64,000 nucleotides of DNA, taken from NCBI RefSeq assembly GCF_000003815.2, contig NC_049979.1, positions 8,937,120-9,001,119 of the forward strand, in the 5' to 3' direction. The position numbers and the translations under genes are program-made. Position 1 is the stretch's first letter. Every line of letters begins with the position of its first letter. The stretch is from Branchiostoma floridae. Taxonomy: Eukaryota; Chordata; Leptocardii; Amphioxiformes; Branchiostomatidae. Of the stretch, positions 43,358-55,300 are shown piece after piece. The notes under the pieces are model-generated. The model was not told the DNA's origin and made no database searches. It was given only the letters and a program-made list of their open reading frames with translations.

Positions 43358-46300
43358 CTATGAAATAAAAGAATTGATGATTATGCAGGTACAGGTATTA
43401 ATGGCAACATACTGTATTATATAACATTATGTAACATTAATGTCTTCCCTGTACAGTGAGTATTGACCCTGATTTCTTTGCTTCCGTCTCTAAGTCTATC
43501 TAAAATAAACCATTCATATAAATTTGGTCTCTTACTTGAAAAAAAAACTTGACCTTTCTGGCTACATTTGAAGTTACAATTTTATTTATCATTCTTCAAA
43601 AGTACATGGGCAGGGTGAGCTATACAAGCCTCCCTGAATTGGGTACAATATGTACAATAATTTTGCTAAACGGTCATAGTCAAAACGTTAAACAAAAACA
43701 CGCAATGTGCTATGCAGAATTGTTGTACAGTCTGACGGCACAGTGCACGAAAGACTGCTTCAGTCTTTTCATTCTGGCAAATGGCACTGAGATGTGCTGA
43801 CTGTTTCTTAGTGTTCTTCCAGTAGCTGACAGTCTCTGGACAGGCACCAGGTCGTGTAGTGGGTGTTCAGGGTGCAGCATTGCCTTGAACAGGGAAACAG
43901 CAGCTGCTTCTCTTCTCTCCTTCAGGGAAGGCAGTTCTGGGACGGAGCGCCTGCCGCCGCATGAAATAATCCGGAGGGCACGCCTCTGAACCCTCTCCAT
44001 GCTAGCTACCTGCTCCTCACTGCAACCAACCAACAGAACGTGGCCATATTCTAGAATGGGGCGGATGAGGGAGAGATACACCTGTATGAGATCGTACACA
44101 CTCATGCCCTGCTTTGTAAGCAGACGAAGGTAGTGTAACCTGCTCGATGCTTTTGAAACCATTGCTCTCACATGGTCCCGCCATGAAAGTCTGTTGTCAA
44201 ATATAAAACCGAGACCCTTTGCCACACTGGTGACTGGCACAAGTTCGCCGCCTAGAGATAACGGTGGGGGAACTGGTATGTTCCTGCTGAAGCAGATCAA
44301 CAACTGCTGACTTTTCTTTCCATTTAGGAGCATGTCGTTGTGATCGGCCCAATCGTCAAGTTGCGACGCTTCCTCTATCATAGTTTTATCTGTACTGAGT
44401 TTCGCCAAAGTAACTGGTCTCGACAAACCCACGTCGTCTGCATACCCCACGTCTAGAGTGTCCCTGTAGACCGTGGCTCGTGAACTCATGAACAGGAGAA
44501 AAAGATAGGGCGATAACACCCCACCTTGAGGTACGCCTGATGTAAGCTCTCTCCAGCTACTGAGGTTACTATTGGCGGACACACGTTGCAAGCGGCACTG
44601 TAGGTAGTTATGCAGCCATGCTACCATACGAGGGCTAGCCACCACGTCGTTAACTCGCTGTAGTAGTATTGCGTGATTTACCCTGTCAAACGCTTTACTC
44701 ATATCTGCGAACAGGGTCTGAACAGCTATGTTGTCCCTTGAGTCAAGAGCAGTCAGCCACGTGTGGACCATCCTGATGACAGCGATGACAGTAGACGACC
44801 CCTTAAGGTAGGCGTACTGGTTGGTGATAACAGGTGTGATGGAGGGCAAGAGTCTTTTTAGTACACACCTTTCCAACAACTTGGCTAGGACAGGGAGGAG
44901 AGAGACAGGTCTCATGTCACTGGGTTTAGTTGCTCCCTTGAACTTTGGAATAGGGACAACATTTGCTGCTTTCCAGACACTTGGTATAATACCCTGCTCG
45001 TACGAGGTATTGAACATGTGTGTGATGACAGGAGCAAAGTCCTCTGCGTAATGCTTCAGCATCCATGTGGGAAGGTTGTCTGGACCACTTGCTTTGGAGG
45101 GGTTTATGCCCTTGAGAAGGGCCTTGGTCTCTCCAATCGTGCATAGCTCAACTGACTTGTCAGGACGTTGAAGAGGAAACACATACAAGTCCTGTCCAGG
45201 GCACCACGCCGTGGAGAAGTGCTGGTTCAGGGCTTCAGCCACTTCGTGTTCAGCTTTACCCTCGATGGTGATGCTTTTTGCTCTCTCTTGTGATCTGCCG
45301 AGTTCACGATTTACAAAGCTCCACCATTGACGTGGATTCTCCTGCCTAAGAAGTTGAGTGAAGTTCCTGTAATACCACCACTTCGCCTGTCTGATGGCGG
45401 TTTGTGCTTTGTTCCTCAAACTTTTCCAACGAGCAGACTTGCCATGGCGTTTGAACTCTGCTGTTCTTTCCCTGATGATCCGTTTGACTCGCTCGTTGAG
45501 CCATTTTTTGTCACAGGACTGTACCAGGGACGCTTTTATAGGAAGATGGTCGTCTACCAAGGTCATGGTCTGACTGTAGAACGCCTTGGCTTTCTGTTCC
45601 ACGGAAAAACAGGAGACCAGTCCGTCGTGGCTAGAGCTAGGCCTAGGTTCAACTTTGCCATAAACATATATACATAGATACACATGTGCACTTCAGCTAC
45701 TAACCTCCAAGCAGATGAATTGATCCAACTCATTATTAGTGTTTTATGCTTGTTTCTAATACTATTGTTGCAAAAACAGCCCTATAAGACTGAGAACACT
45801 CTTTTCTGGTACCGGAGGGTAGCCCAAAGAAAGCATGCACCAAAAGAAAAAGCTGCAGAATTGCTGAAAAGTCTACAAAACGAAGAAACAAAAAATTTAC
45901 TCCTCTGANNNNNNNNNNNNNNNNNNNNNNNNNNNNNNNNNNNNNNNNNNNNNNNNNNNNNNNNNNNNNNNNNNNNNNNNNNNNNNNNNNNNNNNNNNNN
46001 NNNNNNNNTTTTTCTTTTATCTACAATGCAAATATGATCAAAAAGAAGACTAGACTAAGTTTGTAGTTCTTGTATGTATGAAGATTGAGAATGTAACTCA
46101 TGTCTGTGAGCTCTTTTCAAAGATGGTGTCAGAGAAAAAAGAAAAGTTAGCAGACACCGTCATTCATTATAAAAGCGTCCTTGTATTGATGGTTTCACAT
46201 GTTTTCTACTCTTTGAGCAGAGGATTTTAATTTTGTGTTTTTTTTGCAGCCATGTCTACAATTCAATGTTTCCGTAGCAGTGGTGAAGATTTCTTTTATT

Positions 46301-49300
46301 TCCCTCCTCAGAGAGAGGAAAATCAAAGAAATCACAGGAATACATAGAATAATACACAAGGTTGCTAAAAAAACAATAAATAACCCCCCAACTGAAACAT
46401 CTGCTTGGAGAGTACTTGTTTGACATCCATGAAAACTCCCATTCCTTCAGTCCAGACTTTGATGTGCTTGTTTGATGTCCTTGTACCACACAGAGTGACA
46501 TCCCTAAGCCCTACAATTACAGACCCAAGCCAATTATTAAGTAATTCCCCAGGACAAAACTTTCCTCCAGCCAAGCCGCGACCCTTTTCAGGCCAGCCAG
46601 ATGAAACCACCATTTAACTCGGCAAGAGCTTGTAGCGCCAGCCTCCCTGCAATTCCTCTCACAAGGTGCTCATCCTACTTACGTATGAACCAACAACATT
46701 CATCCAGTTAATGCTGACTGGAGGAATAGTTAGGATGTCTTTCAAACCTGCACATGTATAACTGCTCTTGTTTATTTTTATTGCTTTCTTCTTCAAACAC
46801 AAAATCTCTTTTGTAGGTAAAGGACAAAGAAGCTGACAGATCTGAACCCTTTACAAGAAGGGGGAAAACAAGTGCAAGAGGGACGACAAGTCTGTAGATG
46901 TTGAAACTATTTCTCTCTCTCTCTCAGAAATGACGGTCTAAATGAATGATTCTCCTAAAATCTAGCAAAAGTAAGGCTGTTCACAACCTTTTTATTCGTC
47001 TCTATAAAAGATCATTACTTGGAAATGGATTGAGTGTCCTGCAGGGGTTGCCATGGCGACGTGCCTGCTGCTGGCCTCCGTCGCTGCCCTGCAGAGCAGC
47101 GGAACAACAGAGACTCAGCAGTACCGCTCCAAACTTACTCAAGCAAATCTCTTCCGTTTCAGTCCCTGGTCGTCACCTGCTGCCCCATACAGCAGCCGCT
47201 AATGGCGCCACGAGACACGGGGACACAGAATGGGGCAGAAAACACGAAGACAACGCAGAGTGGCTCTCCGCACCTTGGGGATCCTTCCACCCTAAACAAA
47301 TATTTGACTACCATTGACTGCAATGAACAATACAGCCTAAGTAAATATACAGAAGACTCGTAGACACCAAGAACAGTTGAAGAGGAAGAGCTAGCCTGCT
47401 TCTTGGTAGGTACAGCCTTCTCTGAGAGGAGTAATCTAGATGCAGAAATGTCACCCTTGTCACGTCCCATCTCATCATCGCCATCCACACAGCACATTTC
47501 ACACAAGGGCTACGGCCCCAACCCCAAGACTTCTGCGGTCACATTGAGACACATGAAAGGGGCTGGGGTTAACATGACAATGGGGAGAAAGTACTGGCCC
47601 AGCCGGGGGATGGAGGGAGGCCACAGAACAGCAGTAACCTGTACTTATCTCAGCAGGGCAGTCCCAGTGGTGACCTGTGGAAAACAGACAGAACATGCTA
47701 GACTAGTCGCCTTTCTCTGTGGTGATACTTATCTATGGAGTCGTTGGAGCATCTGCCACCATCCCCTCGGAGGCCAGTTGTCAGCTTCATCTTGTCTGCT
47801 TTTGCAACTCTTGTAAGGTTTTTGGTTGTTCCGAGTACAATAGGAAGCCACTGAAGACTTGTTTCAGTGGGATAGTCCCATAGGATCTTCTAATTTCTGC
47901 CATTTTTTTCAAAGGTAGAAAAAAAAGCAAACCTGAATCATATTGAAAAGCAAGATTTAAGAAATGAATCATCAATTCCCTGTCATATTTGTGTTCATCA
48001 TCTGGCAAACTGCTTACAATTCACATCCTTGGATAAGTTGGGGATTTCTTCAAAATTCTATACACGAAGGACTAAATAGAAGCTGCTATAAAACAACTGT
48101 CTCATACTCATGTACAAAACCAGTTTAGAACTGAACAAAATAGACCCCTACTTAAGCTAGATAACTATTGATAAAACTGGATCAGTATGGAAATCACTCG
48201 TCTATGATTCATTACCTGTCAGAATTTACGGCATGTGACAGATGTCTAACATAGATAACTTGACAGATACGTCATCAACTGGCACCTGTGCACTTGTTGA
48301 CAAAACAGCAGCGAGATGACCTTGATAACTGACAAACAGTACATCTTCAATCAACGTGAAACCAACCAGCTAGTTTGCTTACATGTAGTATGATGTACAT
48401 GTACAACTTTGACCTGTTTGAACCGAAACCTCAGTCATGATGATCTAGTCTTAGCTATGTCCCCCTACACTCAACATAGGAAGAAAATGTCTTGTTTCAT
48501 CAAAAAGGCTAATCTCTTGATAGGCAGTTAGGCCATGTTGATATACCAATTCTTCTCAGTACAGCTAAACTTAGTTTGATACCTTTTTTAAGTAAGAGCT
48601 ATAGCTTTCTTTAAATAAGAAGGTACATAGATAGGGACAGGCCGGTTCTGGAGACAGACGATTCTTACCCTTCTAAACCCCTCACAAACAAACAGACTAT
48701 GACGTTAAGTGCTCATTGCCTGACATCATTTGCAACACAAGTCTGACACAACTGTACATTCCAATGGCATGTGATGCAGTCAAACTGTTATCTGGGGCAT
48801 CATATCCTGGAGACCTGCCAATCATATCCTGGAGACCTGCCAATCATATCCTGGAGACCTGCCAATCATATTCTGGACACCTGCCAATCATATTCTAGAG
48901 ACCTGCCAATCATATCCAGGAGATCTGTCAATCATATCCAGGAGACCTGCCAATCATATCACTGATAAAGTCTGTGCTGCTTATCACGTTCTGTAGTCAC
49001 ATCAGAATGTATCACCTGCACCTGTGACATTTGCAAACTGTTTTGCTACCAACACTGGGGTGCACCTTTATTTATTTGTCCTGCTGTTTGACGGCTTTTT
49101 AAATTGGATGCCCATGATGCAAGACAAGCAGCATCATTTGTGCTGGCTGTGTATATGTTGCATATTGCTTTATGGGAATTTCTGATTACATAAAATGAGA
49201 TGAATAGACGTTACTGATTTCTATTGCGAGAATTTCAAACAATGAACCATACACCCGTCACCCAACTATTGCGAGAACTTCAACAACTTTGGTATCTCAG

Positions 49301-52300
49301 TCTCCACTTTCTCAGATTAAGCAGTATTTATCTTCCCAACTGCAGAATTGCCTTTTGATATGTTAATAGTGCCAGAGCATTCCTCCACACTACTGTGGGA
49401 AGGCCTGGATGTGGGGTCCACGGGGAGATGGTATCACTGAGAACAGTCAGCAGTTATCTGTGTGGGACATCAGACCCTGCGCCTCTCTCATCCCTGATTG
49501 GGACCCAGGAGCAAATACAACAATTTTGCCAAGGCAAGTGTGTGTGACATGCCTGCTCATCTGTAAAACTGCACGCAGTAGGGAAACCATCTTCTCAGGG
49601 ATCCCGCATATCAGAACAAAAAATGATGATAATTTAGAGAGTGTCTGTAGAGTTACTCTTAGGTCACAACTCATGCAATTTTTCTGATATTGATATTGCT
49701 GCCTCATACATATACATCACAGAAGGGCAGAATATTACAATTCTGTTTTTGTTTCCATTGTTTTCAAATATATCCTACAATTATCCTTGTTGGATGCTGA
49801 CAACTGCTTTTGTTACCTTACAAAATGTAAAGATTAAGGTTTCCAACCGAGGGAATAAACCCCTTCCCATTGTTGGACAGCTCGTTAATTAAAGACCCAT
49901 TGTCCAGGGCAGTAATGAAGCAGTGAGGTGAGGATACTTTCACTGACAGATTAGCCCATTGTAGTCTGAAAACACTTGTCCGTCTACGTTATCCTACTTT
50001 CCCGGCCCGTTACTGGTGCCCCCAGACGTCAGGCAGACAAAACCCCCAAATTTGAAATTGTCCTCATCAGAATCCTTGTCCCTGCTAAACCTCCAGGTAG
50101 AGTGGGAAAGGGTTGACCAGAGAGATCTCTGATCTCCTAGGTAGGATCAGTTGCCCTGACAATTACCTACCCTGTTTGGGCCGATTTCTACTACTTCTTC
50201 CCACTCAACTCAGAGGTTTGGTAGAGGCTATCAAAATCTTGCTTCTAGTCAAAATGAATTGCTTCAGGCAAGGAGCTTTTATCAAACTCCTTGCTTCAGG
50301 TCTCCCACAACAACTTTATAATCATAAAGGATTACTCTTCAAAAGAGAACCACAAATTTCAGGGCAAGTTGAGGATTTCGGGGAAATATTCCAAGAGATG
50401 CCCTTTCATATGACATCATATAATGAGGCATGATAATATTTCAAGCCCAATTATTCAGTATTCTGTATTTTTACGACATCATCACACAGACCAATAAACC
50501 TAATCTCACCCAAAGGTACCATCACCTGAGACACAGTGATAAACATTTTTCTCAACACTCACACAAACATAAATACAGAGAAAAAACATTGGGGAAGGCT
50601 AAATTGGTACGTTTTTCTAGAGTCACAAAAAAAGGGCATCTAGGAAACGTAATGATTTAGCTTCCCCAACGTTCTCCTGGAGGCTACGTGAAGACTTCCA
50701 TGATAATGCACACCTCCTCGTTATGAAGGTAGACATGGCAATTACACCCTGAGGTGGTGGCACATTTACTGATGGATTAAGCCATTGTCGTCTACACCCC
50801 CAGTCTGTCTTCATCTCCCTACTGTCTCACCATCGCCTCCAGCAGACAACTTCCAAATTAGTCTCATTAAGAATCGTCTACTTTTCCAAGAAGCTGGCAT
50901 GGCATGCTGTAGCATAATGCTAGGGTGCTTGGCTCAAAGACCAGAAGTCCCTTGATATGCTCTGACAATGTGCCCTTTGGAAAGGAACTTTGCACGAATA
51001 TCCTCACTCCACTCTGGTGATAAAGCTATTTCTGCTTAAGATGATAACAAAGAAAGCCTACAGAACCTTTCTGAGGGGCAGGAACATGTGCCGGCTGCTT
51101 TCCTGTACTGCACATGACATGTGTTATTCCATTAGTTATTGAAGTCATTTTCAGCACCAAGGTCAGCACCCACTTTAAAACATTCAGGGCAAAAAAAGGA
51201 TCCTTGGTCTTCATAGCTTGAAACAGTGCTATTCTCATTTCACTCGGTTCATCAGGAACAATATACATGAGTTGTCTGGAAGATCCTAATTATCATCATC
51301 ATATCCTAAACAATGAAAAACTACAAGTATGTTTCAACATCAGGGCCAATCTACCAAAACTTTCACGCAGAAAGAAATGCCAATTAATACCAAATTACGC
51401 ATTCATCACCCATGACAGGTATACACTATTCATGCAAAAACATTCATTTTCTTGCCTACCCCTTTTTAATTACAAAGCAATTATTAGTGTAATCTCAGTA
51501 CGTCACATTCTCTACCACAAAATCTAAATGTTCCTTAAACAATGGTACAAAAAGAATCCCTCTGTACATAAAGTTTTAAGGCCTATTTTGGCACTAAATC
51601 CAGAGTAAACTTTTCCCCATAACATTTTTATTTCAGACTATAACTTACAAGCGGTGCAGAAAATGGCAACATGATTTTTAACGACCATGACTTTGACCTT
51701 GTGCGCTATCCTTTCCTGCCTAGCAGCGTGGAAAATAAAAACAATTTCACAAGGGGAGGGGGGCAGGTTGCAATGCGGATTACAAACCTGTGGGAAATGC
51801 CAACGAGTCTCTTGTGGGTTATCATAGAGAAAATGACATTTTATATCCTGCTGCGGGCTGACGTTTTCATGGTCCATCGTAATTCAATTTCCGAAGAAGA
51901 TGTCTTCATAAATTTGTGCACAACAACATTTCCTGCTGCCTATTTGGCATATTTATTTCTCATGTTTATGTAGTATGTAGTTTGTAAGTTCTGTCATGGG
52001 CCTAACATATGTAATATTTGATGTGTCAGCCATCACATAACAATTAGGGCTTTACAGTACACACATCCAATTTGAACCTTCTTGAAGCAGCGGTTCTTAC
52101 CTACCTAGAGACTGAGCCTTTTTCACAGAGTGACCAACCAGCCAAAAGGGCAACATTTCAAAGACTTTTGTAGATATGGAGTTTGATATTGGACCTGGGA
52201 TAGTTACAACTTGAGGAAAACTTATTTTTTCCAAAAGGGCATTTTTTACAGAAGACATAAGCTTCAACAGAAGCCAGTGTATTTCAAAGAACAATCCTAT

Positions 52301-55300
52301 TGCACATGCAAAATCAACATTGACCTGCATCTTCCCAAGTTGAAGACCACCACCAATATACCTAATGTCATCTCAATACATCCATAGGTTTTAATGTCAT
52401 ACTAACCATAAATTTCAGAAACACATACAGACACACCTATACCAATACAGGTCTCCATTTTTCAGAGAGGTAAATATGAAATTGAAAAGCTGAATTTGCT
52501 TGACTGCCCGACTGGATCACCGACCAGGAGCAGTAGGAAAAGTGAAGGACAGCTTGTGTGGTGGAGGAGCGATGACCCGCGCACACCCCAGCAGGTTGAC
52601 CTTGTCCATCTGCCACCCAAGGTTAACACATGTTTGCTGGGACATTACTGCCAATCAGGGCTGACCTTGCTGTTTCCTGGTAACCGCATTGTCATGTTTA
52701 TTGGTCAGTGGCTTGTGAATGGTTCAGGTGCAAACAAGATGGGGAGCAAACCAGAGAGCAAAGTGAGGGCATTGAATGTGACCTTGTGCGAAGCTAGATT
52801 GGATAAAACATGTGCAAAGACATCCAGTGATGTACAACTATAGGTCTGGATCATACCTGTAGCCTGTATAGTTTGGAGAGGGGGGATTACATCTTACATG
52901 TGCGGTATGAGTGCCTCAGGAGTGACTTTCTATGGGAAATTTTCAAAATTGAACCCACTGAAATGAAATTGAATGTAACAACAAAAGCAGAACATGGTCT
53001 CCCAAACAATGAATGGAACAGGCAAACAATTAAAGATGGAGACAGCCCTGAACTCATCTGCACAACACGATCAGGAATCATCTCGCAAATCCCTTTATCT
53101 CAGGCTGACATCTACAACAAATGACAGGAACATTCATAAGTAAAACAGTCCACAATTGTCCTAAACAATCGGCCTGAGTGCTACATTTAGTGGCTTAACA
53201 GTCTGTTTGGACTTCTGAATGGACACACCCACCCAGGGGCGGCTGACATTTGGGCTAAACAATTACACGTGATTCACTATCTCAACACAAGTGTTTTATT
53301 ATCATAATGGGGAATACCCGGTCATGGAAATGATCATGATTCACATGGGAGATGACAGATATGATTCTATGGGGAAAACGGTCAGAAGTTGATTAGTCCT
53401 CCGGTACTCGTTGGGTAGCACAGCACCGATTTTTATACATTAAAATATTGGCAATATAGATTTTGTAATGTATTCTCTTAGGATAGGATAGACACAAAAA
53501 GATTGATTGAAGTGTTGGACTGTTTGACTGAGATATAGGCTGTTGATTTTTATTCATTTCTATTAATTTTCTACTGTAACTATGTTGTATATTCATGTTT
53601 TCCCCAGTAGGGAAAAACACTGTTTTTGTTGGTGTGTTGGTGTGTTCTATTTATTTTTTATTTTTCTGTCAGTAGCATATCAGATCTTAGACTGGATATT
53701 AGTTGAAAATTGCAAATATCAGCATTTTTTTACCCTTACACAATACTATAGGGTGAGCCTAATGGTATAGTTAAGGGTTAATGACTCGCCCCGAGGTGTA
53801 TATGGTGTCATAACGCCTGGTCCTTTGCTATAACCACCGAATAAAACCACCGAGTGAGCGAAGCGAACGAGGTGGTTTTATGAGGTGGTTATAGCAAAGG
53901 ACCAGGCGTTATGACACCATATATACCGAGGAACAGGCGGGTCATTAACGCTATTATCATATAGCCTACTTAAACTGACCCATTTAAGCGACAAATTCCT
54001 TTATAATACATACATCCTTTATTCAGTACATTCAATAAATACAGTTTGAAGGCTTTAAATAACAAAGTCGATTCATACAACAAAGTTGTCCCTACAAAAA
54101 GCCAACTGGTACCAAGTGGTACCTAAATAGCCCAGATTTTGTTCCTTTGTTCTCATTAGAAGGTTATCAACACTCAAAGTCTTTGTTTCAAACATCTTTC
54201 TTAGATCGCTTGCCAGAATGGGTGGATAACTCTTGCAAGTGTCCTTGCCATCTCTCTTCAGTTGCTTATGTTAAGCACTCCGATGTACAGATTATTAGCT
54301 GCTTGGAACTCCGTATCTTTCAAAATGTTGTACTTGCAGTGGTAGGGTGGTCCTGTGAGGTGGCGGTGAATAGCTGCTCTCAAACATGCATAAGATGCCT
54401 TAGCATATGGGGTACCGTCATCTTTCCGCACCTCGCCATAGAACTGTCTCAGTAGACCTGCCAACTCCTCAGGTGGTAGCTGCTCAAATGCTGTGTCATG
54501 GTCTCGTTCCTGTAGCCATGCTGAAATGATAATTTACAGAAGTCTTAATATTTATTTCCACTTCATTCAGTATTTTTAGGCTGTTGTCATTGATGTTATT
54601 ATTTTTTTTCTAGCTTGTCGATGGAAAATAGCTGCTCAAATAGCCATTTAAGGCACGGGAGGACCTAAGGTCTAAGGTTTCTTGCCTACGATAAATATAT
54701 GTGAACATATCACGTTATATCAACAGTAAACTCAGCTATAATTTTGCTGAAAAATTAAAAAGTCATCTGGTCTACCCAAACTGACCCATTTAAGCGACAA
54801 ATTCCTTTATAATACATACATCCTTTATTCAGTACATTCAATAAATACAGTTTGAAGGCTTTAAATAACAAAGTCGATTCATACAACAAAGTTGTCCCTA
54901 CAAAGCTTCACTCCCCAAACTGTTGGCCTTTCCGTGCACTTCTCAACCCTGCCGTGCTCGAGTTTGTCCAGCTCGTTACTGTCCAGCGCCGAAAACCTTT
55001 GCCGGCTTTCCTGAGGCTGTGGCATTTCCTGTGCTTGCTGTGGCTGACAAGTCTGGAGAATTAATTCATAACAAACTGAGATAAGTCTTCTCCAAAGAAC
55101 GGTAGGTTCTGGTCATCCATTTCGTGACGTTCAAAACGGCGGACCGCTGTGTCATTATCGTCTGCGGACCGTTTAACTTGAAAGCGCGGGGGGTGCAAAT
55201 GATTTTATTTTCATTTTTCAGTTTAAATTGGACATATCATGAAATAGATCTTATTGGTTGAAATATTATAGGTAATTTAATGTTGTTTTAAGACAGCAAA

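Noticed and set aside
45684-45908. 74-codon ORF ending at the gap, with a hydrophobic segment
   Set aside because: Runs into host AT-rich DNA, no homology recognised, cut by the gap.
47034-47363. 109- and 123-codon overlapping ORFs on the + strand
   Set aside because: Two frames equally open in GC-richer DNA; no recognisable protein family.
48799-48960. Possible CRISPR array (22-bp direct repeats)
   Set aside because: Units are contiguous with no spacers, and the genome is eukaryotic; a minisatellite.
50113-50433. 106-codon ORF in the FKBP2 intron
   Set aside because: Leucine-rich start but no domain and no regulatory context; could not be supported.
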